The notes beneath the pieces are model-generated. The model was not told the origin of the DNA, made no database searches, and saw only the letters and a program-made list of their open reading frames with translations. From Thermoanaerobaculia bacterium (GTDB taxonomy: Bacteria > Acidobacteriota > Thermoanaerobaculia > Gp7-AA8): a DNA stretch of 42,987 nt. The stretch spans positions 1-42,987 of the forward strand of contig JADGNZ010000053.1 of the NCBI GenBank assembly GCA_017883205.1, read 5' to 3'. Below, one piece after another: positions 1 through 9,364 of this stretch; the stretch's first letter is position 1; the number at the start of each line of letters is the position of its first letter. The translations under genes were made by a program, and so were the position numbers.

Positions 1-302
1 CTCAGCACTTTCATCGATTGAATGGTGGGGGCCGTCCGCTCTTACATCCACTCGCCAGTTACCATTCTCTTACCACTCGATTCCCGGATGCCCCAAAGAG
101 TTTACGCCAGAGGTGCGGCCGCGACGTGCCGCATGTGTTCGTATTTTCAGTCCGCCCCATCCCCTCGGCGACGTGGCGCACGAGAGCGGTGCCGATGAAC
201 TGGTCGCGTGGCTATTTGCCGTTGGGGCAAAGAGGGCCGATGAGACGCGATCATGAGGTGTAAAGCCGGGACCGGACGCTAAACTACCTCCCCGAATCTC
301 AC
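1..302. other. Leading intergenic region
   Basis: No convincing gene is seen here. Open frames on both strands lack ribosome binding sites and have arginine- and proline-rich compositions typical of shadow frames in GC-rich DNA. A TAAACT hexamer at 280-285 lies 17 bases before the ATG at 303 and could be the -10 box of the following membrane-protein gene. The left edge may hold the end of a gene lying outside the window, but no coding end is recognisable. Confidence 0.4.
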
Positions 303-824
303 ATGCGCTACATCGCGATCGTCGCAATGGCAGTCTTCGCGGGCATCGTCTACGGTGTGCTGCACGATCAGGTGACGGCGCGCGTTTGCGTCGAGTACTT
401 CACCATCGGTCATCCGCCAATCATCCCCAGCGAATCGCCAACGCTTCTCGCGCTTGCCTGGGGAGTCGTCGCTACGTGGTGGTTCGCATTGCCCCTTGGC
501 GTGGCGCTGGCCTCGTCGGCGCAGCTCGGCGACCGGCCGCGACTCTCCGCGTCGCAGCTCATCAAGCCGGTACTCTCGCTACTCGGCGCAATGGGCACCG
601 TGGCACTCCTCTCCGGAATCACCGGCTACATTCTCGCGATTCGCCATTCCCTCGTACCCAACGACTGGGTGCTTCTGCACATCCCTTCCGCCAGGCAGCC
701 AGCCTTCATCGCCGACCTGTGGGCTCACTCTGCAAGCTACCTGTCCGGTTTTCTTGGCGCGATCGTTCTCTGTCTCTACGTGTGGCGATCGCGCGCGCAC
801 CTGTCGTCCGGAGCCCGATCGTGA
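303..824 (+). CDS. Four-helix membrane protein of unknown function
   Basis: A 173-residue protein with about four hydrophobic segments (roughly residues 2-20, 46-73, 88-112 and 141-162), so it is most likely an integral inner-membrane protein. A short motif C-V-E-Y-F-T-I-G-H-P-P follows the first helix. I have a vague memory of similar motifs in uncharacterised membrane proteins of soil and planctomycete-type bacteria, but assign no function. The stop codon overlaps the GTG start of the next gene (GTGA), so the two are probably translationally coupled. The start ATG has no strong Shine-Dalgarno sequence. Confidence 0.7.
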   Translation: MRYIAIVAMAVFAGIVYGVLHDQVTARVCVEYFTIGHPPIIPSESPTLLALAWGVVATWWFALPLGVALASSAQLGDRPRLSASQLIKPVLSLLGAMGTVALLSGITGYILAIRHSLVPNDWVLLHIPSARQPAFIADLWAHSASYLSGFLGAIVLCLYVWRSRAHLSSGARS

Positions 825-1267
825 ATCGACGCACAGCAGATAGGTGGGCGGCGCGCGTCATCCTGGGTCTGGTCGGCATCGTGGTCATCGGTTTCGGATA
901 TGGACTCTGGAGAATGGTCGCGGGAGCCTTCACTGGACCAGGAGACATCCACGTGGACCAACCCGCAGCCGCAGTTCGAGACGCTCGCTCTTTGATTGCA
1001 AGGAAAGCTGCCGATCCCCAGGCTTTCGGACCCTTCACAGAACCCGAACAGCTCCCATCATCGCTTCGCCTCGACGGTCTGCGGTACGCGAAAATCCATA
1101 CAGACCATATCGACCTGGTGATCGCTCGGAATCCTGACGTTTCCGTTGGGGCGCGAATATGGGCGGAGCACCATCGGAATCACGCCGACCGGCCAACGAA
1201 GTACCCGGCGATCTTCTTCTTTCGGTACGCCAATAAATCGCCTGCCAGCGACAGCAATATCCAGTAA
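821..1267 (+). CDS. Single-pass membrane-anchored hypothetical protein
   Basis: The GTG start at 821 is chosen because it overlaps the stop of the upstream gene (GTGA). The same frame stays open upstream to 386, but that part is a shadow of the preceding gene. The 148-residue product has one membrane segment at about residues 15-35, and the rest appears soluble and probably lies outside the inner membrane. No family is recognised. The overlap suggests a two-gene unit with the four-helix protein. Confidence 0.6.
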   Translation: MNRRTADRWAARVILGLVGIVVIGFGYGLWRMVAGAFTGPGDIHVDQPAAAVRDARSLIARKAADPQAFGPFTEPEQLPSSLRLDGLRYAKIHTDHIDLVIARNPDVSVGARIWAEHHRNHADRPTKYPAIFFFRYANKSPASDSNIQ

Positions 1268-1370
1268 GCCTGCCCTACTCTGCCTCGGCTGGATGGAACC
1301 GGCGCGCGCGGTACTCCGAGGGCTATACTCTTTCCCTGAGGAGAAGGGCGTAGCACACGTCTGTCCACCA

Positions 1371-1652
1371 ATGAAATCCACCGTAACAACTTTCGGGATC
1401 GCGTGGTTCCGGCCGGAACAATGGCAGCGGTTGAGGGATGTGTCCGATGACGTTGATGTATTGGAAGCGACTCACGCGGAATGGCTTCTTCAAGCCATAC
1501 GCATGCTCAAGAAACTGCGACGGAAAGGGCTTGCCGTTCAGAAAGTAGACGTCGACGTGGAAGACCTCGTCGCCTGGTGCAACGCGGCCGGACGGAGCGT
1601 CGATGGCTCGGCACGCGCAGACTACGCCGCACATCAAATGCGACAGCGCTAA
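1371..1652 (+). CDS. Small soluble hypothetical protein
   Basis: A 93-residue protein beginning M-K-S-T-V-T-T-F-G-I-A-W-F-R. ATG 1371 is preferred over upstream in-frame starts because the earlier frame is a shadow of the preceding gene, and because a TATACT hexamer at 1324-1329 suggests a promoter in between. The sequence is charged, helical and cytoplasmic, with no signal peptide. I do not recognise the family. The next gene begins 9 bases after the stop, so they may be co-transcribed. Confidence 0.6.
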   Translation: MKSTVTTFGIAWFRPEQWQRLRDVSDDVDVLEATHAEWLLQAIRMLKKLRRKGLAVQKVDVDVEDLVAWCNAAGRSVDGSARADYAAHQMRQR

Positions 1653-1661
1653 GGAGCACTC

Positions 1662-2111
1662 GTGTCACCGCGAACTTTGCATGCACTGCTGCTCCTTGCC
1701 TTGTGTCTCGGCTGTGGCCCTTCAGGTGGGTATCGCCAACCCACTTCCGAGCATCGCCTCTCGTCCGGCAGGCTGATCAAAGTCACCTCATGCCTTCTCG
1801 TCTGGGGCGCCGACCACGAGGAACGGCATCCCAATCAGGATTCCTTCGCCCTCGAGTATGTCTCCTCTCTCCCTAGGCCGGCATCGAAAGAGCTCGACAA
1901 GGAAGCGGTCGAGGTGTTCGAGTTGATCCGCCCAATCTCCGAACAATGGGGCTTCACTACTGCGTCGGTTGCCGCGTTTCCTTCCGCCCAGCGTACAGGG
2001 CCCTATGACATATTCTTCTTTTCGCGCTCGCCCGACGGGCATTGGTCATTCGTCCGGCACTCTGCAAAGGTCTACAACACCAAATCCGGCCGCGACGCAG
2101 AAGGTTCTTGA
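1662..2111 (+). CDS. Putative lipoprotein
   Basis: A 149-residue protein starting with GTG; an AAGGAG ribosome binding site at 1651-1656 fixes the start. The N-terminus is a typical lipoprotein signal: a hydrophobic stretch ending L-C-L-G-C, so the cysteine near residue 18 is the expected lipidation site. The mature part has no recognised domain. It is predicted to be anchored to the inner or outer membrane. It follows the small gene at 1371-1652 closely. Confidence 0.65.
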   Translation: MSPRTLHALLLLALCLGCGPSGGYRQPTSEHRLSSGRLIKVTSCLLVWGADHEERHPNQDSFALEYVSSLPRPASKELDKEAVEVFELIRPISEQWGFTTASVAAFPSAQRTGPYDIFFFSRSPDGHWSFVRHSAKVYNTKSGRDAEGS

Positions 2112-2175
2112 GAGGCACGCAGACTGACTAATGCTACGGAACCGGCGCACGAATCATCAGTCATCGTTAGGCCAG

Positions 2176-2303
2176 CACTCGGGCGAGGACGCCCGACTGC
2201 CCGCGGCCGAGACGCCCGCACTCCTTTTGCTGACCGGAGCGACGAACCCCGCGCAAGGAGTGTGGGCGTCTCGCCCGCGGCCGACGGGGCGTCTCGCCTC
2301 GTT
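2176..2303. repeat. GC-rich palindromic element, copy 1
   Basis: An imperfect inverted repeat of about 128 bases. Its left arm reads GGGCGAGGACGCCCG, then a CCGCGGCCGAGACGCCCGCA-type core and CTCCTT. The right arm begins AAGGAGTG and reverses the same core. Related copies lie at 28156-28257, 34752-34860 and, partly, 41601-41660. It behaves like a REP or MITE-type non-coding repeat. It fills most of the gap between two lipoprotein genes. Confidence 0.75.
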
Positions 2304-2358
2304 GGTAAGATTTCGGCTGGCCGTTGCAAATAGCTGAACCGGTCAGGCCTGCAATCGA

Positions 2359-2904
2359 ATGATCCGACAATGCCTCGCGCTTGTACTCCTCGCCGCATGC
2401 GCGGCACCGCAGACGCCGTCGCATCCGCCGCGTCAGCTCGCACGGAAGCCTTCTTCACCACTCCCCGACAGAGCGCCGCCTCCTCCACCTCCTCCGGACT
2501 CTTCCTACGCGGCCGTTCCGGAAGCCATTGCCACGATCTTGAATGATCCAGCGGCCACGATCGAGATCCTGGTACTCACGAGTGATCGCCGGCCCGGTGA
2601 GACCTTCCGAGGTTTTTCGATCGTGCGCAGGGAAAGCCTTCGCGGTCTCCAACGCGATCGCGTCGCGGTCGTACTCACGAGCGCCGTGACGTACGGTCAC
2701 GTCTCCAATCTCTGTTCATCGGCCGGCATCGGCTTTCACCTATCGAGCCCTCGGGCCGGCACCGTCAACGTCTGGATCGATCCATCGGAGGGACGCGTAG
2801 AGATCCTCGGCAGTTCCCCGCAATCGTTCGCGCTGAGCATGTCCGGCGTCCGCCTCTTCTCAGACCTCAGTCATCAGTTCCAAGGCGAAGGGGGTTGCGG
2901 CTAG
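2359..2904 (+). CDS. Proline-rich lipoprotein, unknown function
   Basis: A 181-residue protein with a short lipoprotein signal peptide (hydrophobic stretch ending L-L-A-A-C, lipidated cysteine near residue 14). A proline-rich linker with a run of seven prolines follows at about residues 18-47, then a globular domain. The linker would hold the globular part away from the membrane. No enzymatic motif is visible and the family is not recognised. No clear ribosome binding site precedes ATG 2359. Confidence 0.65.
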   Translation: MIRQCLALVLLAACAAPQTPSHPPRQLARKPSSPLPDRAPPPPPPPDSSYAAVPEAIATILNDPAATIEILVLTSDRRPGETFRGFSIVRRESLRGLQRDRVAVVLTSAVTYGHVSNLCSSAGIGFHLSSPRAGTVNVWIDPSEGRVEILGSSPQSFALSMSGVRLFSDLSHQFQGEGGCG

Positions 2905-3032
2905 CCCAGCCGGCTCACGGACGGCGCGACGCCAACAACGACGAACATAGAATGCGCGCCACGACGCTCGGCCGCGATCCAACGTACTACAACGCGCCGC
3001 CGCAGATATGACCTGGCGGACTCGGGACAAAC

Positions 3033-3770
3033 ATGCTCATCGAAATCGGACACATTGAGGCCATCTTCCGCTATCCCGTGAAGTCCATGGGCGGAGAACG
3101 ACTAGACGCTGCGAATCTCGGCTGGCACGGACTCGATGGTGACAGGCGCCTGGCATTCCGGAAGATGGATGACCGCAGCGGATTCCCATGGCTGACTGCT
3201 GGCAAGCTTCCCGATCTGCTCCTGTTTGCTCCGCACCGCCGTGAAGATGCTGCGCAAGGAGACCTTCCGACGCATGTTCGCACGCCGGACGGCGAAGAGA
3301 TGCCTCTCTTCGGAGAGGAGTTGGCCGCGGAGGTCGGACGCCGGCACGGAGCTCCCGTGCAGATGATGCAGATGAAACATGGCATCTTCGATGACGCGAG
3401 TATCTCCGTGATTGCCTCCGATACGGTGAACGAGATCAGCCGGCTCGCAGGGCGGAGCCCGGACATACGGCGATTCCGTCCGAATATCGTGGCTCGTTTG
3501 CTGCGATCGGGTCCTTTTCAGGAGGATGCGTGGGTAGGCGGCGTGCTCTCGTTCGGCGAGGGGGACGACGCCCCCGCCGTCACCGTCACGATGCGCGACC
3601 TTCGCTGCTCGATGGTGAACCTAGATCCCGACTCCGCGGCCTCTGCACCGGAAATGATGAAGGCAGTCGTCCGCGCGAACCAGAACACCGCCGGAATCTA
3701 CGGCACGGTCACCCGCATCGGCCGGCTTGCGGTCGGACAGCCCATACTCTTCCGCGCGGCTGAGCCTTGA
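3033..3770 (+). CDS. MOSC domain protein (YcbX/mARC-like)
   Basis: A 245-residue protein with the MOSC N-terminal beta-barrel (I-x-x-I-F-R-Y-P-V-K-S-M-G at residues 8-20) followed by a MOSC domain. In the mARC/YcbX group a conserved cysteine of the MOSC domain binds the molybdenum cofactor. Here Cys192, in L-R-C-S-M-V-N-L-D-P-D-S, fits that position. Members reduce N-hydroxylated compounds or carry sulfur-bonded cofactor, but the substrate cannot be told from sequence. No C-terminal ferredoxin domain is present, so an external electron donor would be needed. Confidence 0.85.
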   Translation: MLIEIGHIEAIFRYPVKSMGGERLDAANLGWHGLDGDRRLAFRKMDDRSGFPWLTAGKLPDLLLFAPHRREDAAQGDLPTHVRTPDGEEMPLFGEELAAEVGRRHGAPVQMMQMKHGIFDDASISVIASDTVNEISRLAGRSPDIRRFRPNIVARLLRSGPFQEDAWVGGVLSFGEGDDAPAVTVTMRDLRCSMVNLDPDSAASAPEMMKAVVRANQNTAGIYGTVTRIGRLAVGQPILFRAAEP

Positions 3771-3820
3771 ACCGTCAGGCCGGCATCATTGAGGTCGGAT
3801 ATGTCATCAGGAGGTTGGCA

Positions 3821-4177
3821 ATGAAGAAGCTGGTACTCGTGCTCGGGTTGTTGGTGCTTTCGTCCCAGGCCGTATTCGCGCAGGATCCACTCGTCGTCAA
3901 CGCAAAGACCTTGCGTCTCAAATTCGAGAACGCGCGGGTGCGCGTGCTGGAGGCGACGCTGAAACCGGGAGCGAAGGAGAACCTTCACTCCCACCCGAGC
4001 TATCTCTTCTACGTCATCGACGGCGGCAAGGTCCGCAATCACGCTGTAGACGGGAAGGTCAGCGAATCGGAATTCAAAGCCGGCGACGTGATCTACCGCG
4101 ACCCGCTCACACACTGGTCGGAGAACATCGGTACCACCACAATCCACCTCATCCTGGTCGAACTGAAGGAGAAATGA
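3821..4177 (+). CDS. Secreted cupin-domain protein
   Basis: A 118-residue protein starting at ATG 3821, fixed by an AGGAGG ribosome binding site at 3809-3814. A Sec signal peptide (M-K-K, hydrophobic core, cleavage after A-F-A-Q) precedes a single small cupin domain. The histidines of L-H-S-H-P and the later G-D-V-I-Y and T-H-W-S motifs fit metal-binding positions of a cupin barrel. It is probably periplasmic and may bind a small ligand; the reaction is unknown. The MOSC gene lies 50 bases upstream on the same strand. Confidence 0.75.
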   Translation: MKKLVLVLGLLVLSSQAVFAQDPLVVNAKTLRLKFENARVRVLEATLKPGAKENLHSHPSYLFYVIDGGKVRNHAVDGKVSESEFKAGDVIYRDPLTHWSENIGTTTIHLILVELKEK

Positions 4178-4202
4178 CGTTCAAACGGCCGGACAAGACT
4201 GA

Positions 4203-4264
4203 ACCACAGAGACACTGAGGACACAGAGTTGAACGCTTACTCTGCGACCTCTGGGTCTCCGTGG
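4203..4264. repeat. CCACAGAGACAC inverted repeat, copy 1
   Basis: ACCACAGAGACACTGAGG on the left is mirrored by CCTCTGGGTCTCCGTGG on the right, an imperfect inverted repeat of about 62 bases just upstream of the gene at 4296. Two further copies occur at 5185-5238 and 39023-39091. This is a dispersed intergenic palindrome of unknown function. Confidence 0.75.
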
Positions 4265-4295
4265 CGACAAGGGCTCAAATTGCTCTGGGGGAACT

Positions 4296-5114
4296 ATGGT
4301 TCGCAAAATCTGGTGTCTGGCCGCCGGCGTCACCGTCGTTCTCCTCGGCGTGACGACCTCCTCAGCGCGGTCGCGAGCCGTTCAGCCTCCGGCTTTCGAA
4401 CGCGTACTCATGCCCTTCGTCGGAGAAGGATCGGTCGCGAATCAATACTGGCTGAGTCAGTTCTGGGCGAAGAACGAAAGCGACACCCCGATCCCAATCT
4501 TCTTCCCGTACCCATGTCAGCTCGGTGAGGGGTGTTCGCCAAATCGCCCTGGCGAGCTCGTGGCCCACGGACTCCTCGTCATCAATCCGACGAACCGAGG
4601 AGCCTCGGGCGTGTTTCTCAACATGGGCAAAGGCCGGCTGCGCGATCTCGCCTACACGCTTCGGGTGGAAGATGTCTCGGGGTTGGATGTCGCCTTCGTT
4701 ACGCTGGGAGGGACGGAACTTCCTCTCGTGCCTGTGGACCGCTTCTCTTCCACGGTAACCTTGCTCAACATACCTGCCAGCAGCGGCACCCTGAAACTCC
4801 TCCGTGTGTACGGCTGGACTGGCGAGCCCGCGAACGTTACGGTCCGTATCTACTCATCCCAAGACAACGCGGAGGTTCTCCTAAGAACGCAAACGCTCGC
4901 TTTGCAGGCCGGTGCCACCGAAAGCGGCTTCGAGGCATACCCAGCGTTCGGCATGGTGGACCTGACCTTCACGATCACGACATTGGCCAGTCAGGCAACC
5001 GAAGGCAGATTGAATATCGAGATCACGGCTGACTCAGGCCATCAGATCTGGTCCTTCCTGGCGCTCCTCCAGCAAGGCGATCGTTCGTTTACGGCAATCA
5101 CGCCTGGGCGGTAA
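4296..5114 (+). CDS. Exported hypothetical protein
   Basis: A 272-residue protein with an N-terminal Sec signal peptide (M-V-R-K-I-W, hydrophobic core, cleavage probably after S-S-A-R-S near residue 25). The mature part has a beta-rich pattern with many short alternating hydrophobic stretches and no catalytic motif that I recognise. It is predicted to be periplasmic or extracellular. It starts about 30 bases after the CCACAGAG-type palindrome, which may therefore lie in its leader or promoter region. Confidence 0.65.
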   Translation: MVRKIWCLAAGVTVVLLGVTTSSARSRAVQPPAFERVLMPFVGEGSVANQYWLSQFWAKNESDTPIPIFFPYPCQLGEGCSPNRPGELVAHGLLVINPTNRGASGVFLNMGKGRLRDLAYTLRVEDVSGLDVAFVTLGGTELPLVPVDRFSSTVTLLNIPASSGTLKLLRVYGWTGEPANVTVRIYSSQDNAEVLLRTQTLALQAGATESGFEAYPAFGMVDLTFTITTLASQATEGRLNIEITADSGHQIWSFLALLQQGDRSFTAITPGR

Positions 5115-5184
5115 GAGGCGAGCCCGCCCAACTGGCCGGTCGTGTCAATTTGGATGGCTTATCGTGGTCGACGAAGCAAAGGCA

Positions 5185-5238
5185 ACCACAGAGACGCAGA
5201 GAACACGGAGGTCTCTGTGATCTCTGTGCCTCTGTGGT
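5185..5238. repeat. CCACAGAGACAC inverted repeat, copy 2
   Basis: ACCACAGAGACGCAGAGAAC on the left mirrors GATCTCTGTGCCTCTGTGGT on the right: a 54-base near-palindrome of the same family as 4203-4264 and 39023-39091. It sits in the gap between the exported protein and the Imm42-like gene. Confidence 0.8.
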
Positions 5239-5324
5239 AATCGGTTCTCCGTCGCGCACATACGTCGTTACCATCCGCGTAATGAACATGCGCGCCCCCT
5301 TGGCCCGTAGCGCTACGCGAAAAC

Positions 5325-5426
5325 GGACTTGGAGCCGCACGTTGCCGCGCCGCCAGTGCATTACAATTTCGCGTGCGGCTCCGAGCCGGTGAGCTTGGAT
5401 CCGATGGGCGGCATGATTGACACAGT
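5325..5426. repeat. Imm42-flanking repeat, left copy
   Basis: About 100 bases alignable with 6021-6120. Shared landmarks are CGGACTTGGAGCC/CGGACCTGGAGCC, then ATTTCGCGTGCGG, GAAGCCGGT/GAGCCGGT, ATCCG and GGGCG. The left copy folds into a stem-loop: GGAGCCGCACG at 5331-5341 pairs with CGTGCGGCTCC at 5372-5382. The TTG start of the immunity gene lies inside its right end. Confidence 0.7.
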
Positions 5427-6010
5427 CCACACACACAGTTCTGGGGGACAAGAGCAGGTTTGCGATCGAAGCCGAGCTCGCGGCGATCGAAGGGAAATGG
5501 TACTTCGGGCACCTCCGCTTCTGGGCAGGCACGCAACCGTTCGGTGACTACGACGACACCACCGACTTGGCGACGAGCGTTCGTTACGCGAAGACGTTCC
5601 TGGCCGCGTCGGCACGAAGGGCCCGTCCGGACCTCGACTCTCTTCCTCCGGACAAGATCTTTTGGCTCCTGTACGGCCGCTTCGTCGACAGCGTTCCCCC
5701 TCCTCTTTCGCCGCGGGAAGATCGCGTCATTGCCGACGTCCTGCAAGGGTGGGGCGACATCGCACCGTTCCTTCTGGATGATGTGGGCGAGTCGTCCCTG
5801 CGTGACAAATGGTCCGTCCTCGTTGTCCGCGGGCAGGATGGCAGCGACCGAATCATCATCTATGACTGGAAGATCGGCACGTCGGCTGAATTCGTGGTCG
5901 GACCGGGCATATGTGATCAGGTGCTGACCAGGTACTGCGAGTGGCTTGAAGCATCTGCGGGCATCCAGTTCATACCCGTTTCGTCGCTGCCTGCCACTCA
6001 TTTGAACTAG
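5417..6010 (+). CDS. Imm42-family immunity protein
   Basis: A 197-residue protein. Its N-terminus, G-D-K-S-R-F-A-I-E-A-E-L then G-K-W-Y-F-G-H-L and G-D-Y-D-D-T-T-D-L, matches the Imm42 immunity family, whose members protect against polymorphic toxins of contact-dependent or secreted systems. It would act in the cytoplasm by binding the toxin. No toxin gene is adjacent, so it looks like an orphan. The TTG start is the best available but lies inside the upstream repeat; the true start could be slightly later. Imperfect repeats flank it on both sides, suggesting arrival as a small module. Confidence 0.7.
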   Translation: MTQSTHTVLGDKSRFAIEAELAAIEGKWYFGHLRFWAGTQPFGDYDDTTDLATSVRYAKTFLAASARRARPDLDSLPPDKIFWLLYGRFVDSVPPPLSPREDRVIADVLQGWGDIAPFLLDDVGESSLRDKWSVLVVRGQDGSDRIIIYDWKIGTSAEFVVGPGICDQVLTRYCEWLEASAGIQFIPVSSLPATHLN

Positions 6011-6020
6011 GACACTGCCC

Positions 6021-6120
6021 CGGACCTGGAGCCGTGCGTTGCAGCATCCCAAGTGCGATACCATTTCGCGTGCGGATCGAAGCCGGTCAGTTTCAATCCG
6101 TTGGGCGCCTGACGACAGTG
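6021..6120. repeat. Imm42-flanking repeat, right copy
   Basis: Direct imperfect copy of 5325-5426, directly after the stop codon of the Imm42-like gene. The central stem is weaker than in the left copy (GGAGCCGTGCG against CGTGCGGATC). It ends with GTTGGGCGCC at 6100-6109, which fits the GTTRRRY core of integron attC sites; the equivalent in the left copy is GATGGGCGGC. A convincing partner core at the other end was not found. Confidence 0.65.
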
Positions 6121-6180
6121 ATGAGACTACGGGTCGTATCAATTCTCTGTGACGCAGGTTAAGTGAGAGACTCAGGCCGC

Positions 6181-6786
6181 ATGACCTCCCCAAACTCGTT
6201 GTCACGCCGGGTATTCGCAGCCGATGCGTACGAAGCGGTAGAGTTGGCTGAGGAAGATCTGCCGGCCCTTCAGGCCTTCTTCGACGGCAATCCCGAGTAC
6301 TTCCTGGCGGTGACTGGAGCGCCGCCTCGACCCGATGAGGCAAAGCAGGAACTTGATTCCCGGCCGCCTCCGGGCCTGCCATACGACAAGGTGTACGTCC
6401 TCGGCTTCCTGGACTCCAGCGGTCAGATGGTGGGAATGGCCTCCGTGCTGACCGACCTCCTGGCACCCCGCGTGTGGCACATCAGCTTATTCATCGTCGC
6501 CACGGCCCTTCATGGCACGGGCATGGCCGGCCTGTTGTACGGGCGGCTCGAGAGCTGGGCGAAAGAGCAGGGCGCCTCCTGGCTCCGGCTTGATGTCGTG
6601 GTGGGCAACCTGAAGGCTGAACGCTTCTGGGAAAAGGCCGGCTACAGTGAGGTTCAGCGCCTGCCCGCGCAGATTGGCAGTATGAGCCACACTGTGCGAG
6701 TCATGGTCAAGCCACTCGGAAACTCGAACATCGACGAGTACTTGCGGGAAGTTCCCCGCGATCGGCCGAAGCAAAGTCTTGCCTGA
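6181..6786 (+). CDS. GNAT-family N-acetyltransferase
   Basis: A 201-residue protein counted from ATG 6181; an in-frame GTG at 6163 would add six residues. It carries the GNAT fold: a beta strand followed by the acetyl-CoA pyrophosphate-binding turn L-H-G-T-G-M-A-G-L-L-Y and, later, a motif R-L-D-V-V-V-G-N-L-K-A-E-R-F-W-E-K-A-G-Y typical of the C-terminal half. It should transfer an acetyl group to an amine; the substrate (small molecule, antibiotic or protein) is unknown. A small membrane protein starts 3 bases after its stop. Confidence 0.8.
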   Translation: MTSPNSLSRRVFAADAYEAVELAEEDLPALQAFFDGNPEYFLAVTGAPPRPDEAKQELDSRPPPGLPYDKVYVLGFLDSSGQMVGMASVLTDLLAPRVWHISLFIVATALHGTGMAGLLYGRLESWAKEQGASWLRLDVVVGNLKAERFWEKAGYSEVQRLPAQIGSMSHTVRVMVKPLGNSNIDEYLREVPRDRPKQSLA

Positions 6787-6789
6787 GAG

Positions 6790-7089
6790 ATGACCAAATC
6801 ATCGTTGCGAACTGCGTCAATATCCTGCCTGGCGATCTGGGCGGCCGTCTGGGTTTTGTTTCTCTTGATGCGCTTCTCGCCTCTCGATTACAGGGGTCTT
6901 CCTGGTATCGGCATGATCCTGCTTGGTTCGCTCGGAGTTGCCCTACTGGCTCCGATCGTGGCCGGGGCGCTCGCGGGCGCTGCGTTAGTTCGACAGCCTC
7001 GGGTGCCACTGAACTGGATCACACTTGGATGCGCGATCGCTGCTTTCTTTGGCCAGGGCCTTCTGCTCCTCATCACAAGGTGGCTGTGA
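6790..7089 (+). CDS. Small three-helix membrane protein
   Basis: A 99-residue protein with three hydrophobic segments (about residues 8-28, 38-66 and 75-96). It starts 3 bases after the acetyltransferase stop, with a weak GAGAGATG start context, so it is probably translated from the same mRNA. Family and function are not recognised. Its codon use matches the neighbours. Confidence 0.5.
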   Translation: MTKSSLRTASISCLAIWAAVWVLFLLMRFSPLDYRGLPGIGMILLGSLGVALLAPIVAGALAGAALVRQPRVPLNWITLGCAIAAFFGQGLLLLITRWL

Positions 7090-7161
7090 TTCGCAGGCGG
7101 TTCCTCCGACTGATGCTACCCTCGTCGATCGCGAGCATCCTTAGCGCCCGCAAGGAGCCTG

Positions 7162-8726
<1,565 letters not shown>

Positions 8727-8730
<4 letters not shown>

Positions 8731-9020
8731 TGACTGCTTCCGAGATTGTGACGACACGCCGGAACGAGATTCTCGCCGTAGCGGCAAAGCATGGCGCCAG
8801 AAATGTCCGCCTTTTCGGCTCGGTCGCTCGCGGTGCCGACGACGAACGTAGCGATATCGATCTCGTCGTCGACTTCGATCCGGAACGTAGCCTGCTCGAC
8901 CACGCCGCACTCTCTCTGGAGTTGCAGGAGCTCCTCGGACGCAGGGTGGACGTCGTGAGCGGCCGTGGGCTGAAGCCGCGCATCCGGGAGCGTGTCCTGA
9001 CGGAAGCAGTGCCGCTTTGA
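8727..9020 (+). CDS. mntA: MntA-like nucleotidyltransferase antitoxin
   Basis: A 97-residue minimal nucleotidyltransferase. The GSx10DxD active-site pattern is complete: Gly31-Ser32, Asp43 and Asp45 in G-S-V-A-R-G and S-D-I-D-L. In studied MntA/HepT systems this protein attaches AMP groups to a tyrosine of the HEPN toxin and so silences it. It overlaps hsdM (ATGA) and the hepT gene (TTGA), so it is translated with both. Its position inside an RM operon suggests a guard role. A plain non-antitoxin nucleotidyltransferase is less likely given the adjacent HEPN gene. Confidence 0.9.
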
Positions 9021-9364
9021 GGGATCCGGGCGAGCGGCTTCGCGACATCCTCGACGCGATCTCGCAGATCGAACGCTACGCCGCGCGAGGGCCGGAGGTA
9101 TTCGAACAGGATGAGTTGATCCAAGTCTGGATCTTCCATCACATTCAGATCATCGGTGAGGCGGCATCTCAGCTCGGCCGCGACTTCCACGAGAGTCATC
9201 CGAACATTCCCTGGGCGCAGATCGTGGCCATGCGAAATCTTCTCATCCACGAATATTTCGGAGTCGATCTTCACGAGGTCTGGCAAACCGTCGAGCACGA
9301 CCTGCCGTTGCTCCGATTGGCGATCCAGGAGCTCCTCGACGCGCCGCCGGAGACGCAGCAATGA
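9017..9364 (+). CDS. hepT: HepT-like HEPN ribonuclease toxin (DUF86)
   Basis: A 115-residue HEPN protein of the DUF86/HepT family. The RNase motif RxxxxHxY is intact: Arg73, His78 and Tyr80 in R-N-L-L-I-H-E-Y. The tyrosine of this motif is the residue modified by MntA in studied pairs. It starts at TTG 9017, overlapping the mntA stop (TTGA); no better start exists. It would cleave RNA when released from its antitoxin. The next frame begins within its stop codon (ATGA). Confidence 0.9.
   Translation: MRDPGERLRDILDAISQIERYAARGPEVFEQDELIQVWIFHHIQIIGEAASQLGRDFHESHPNIPWAQIVAMRNLLIHEYFGVDLHEVWQTVEHDLPLLRLAIQELLDAPPETQQ

Noticed and set aside
18-263. Small open frame at the left edge
   Set aside because: No ribosome binding site, no recognisable pattern, and competing frame on the other strand.
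5325-6120. Firm call of integron attC sites and gene cassettes
   Set aside because: Only one GTTRRRY-type core fits; no matching R'' core or integrase is visible.
5159-6466. Long minus-strand open frame across the Imm42 and GNAT genes
   Set aside because: It runs through both repeats and two recognisable plus-strand genes, and its translation is arginine/proline-rich.
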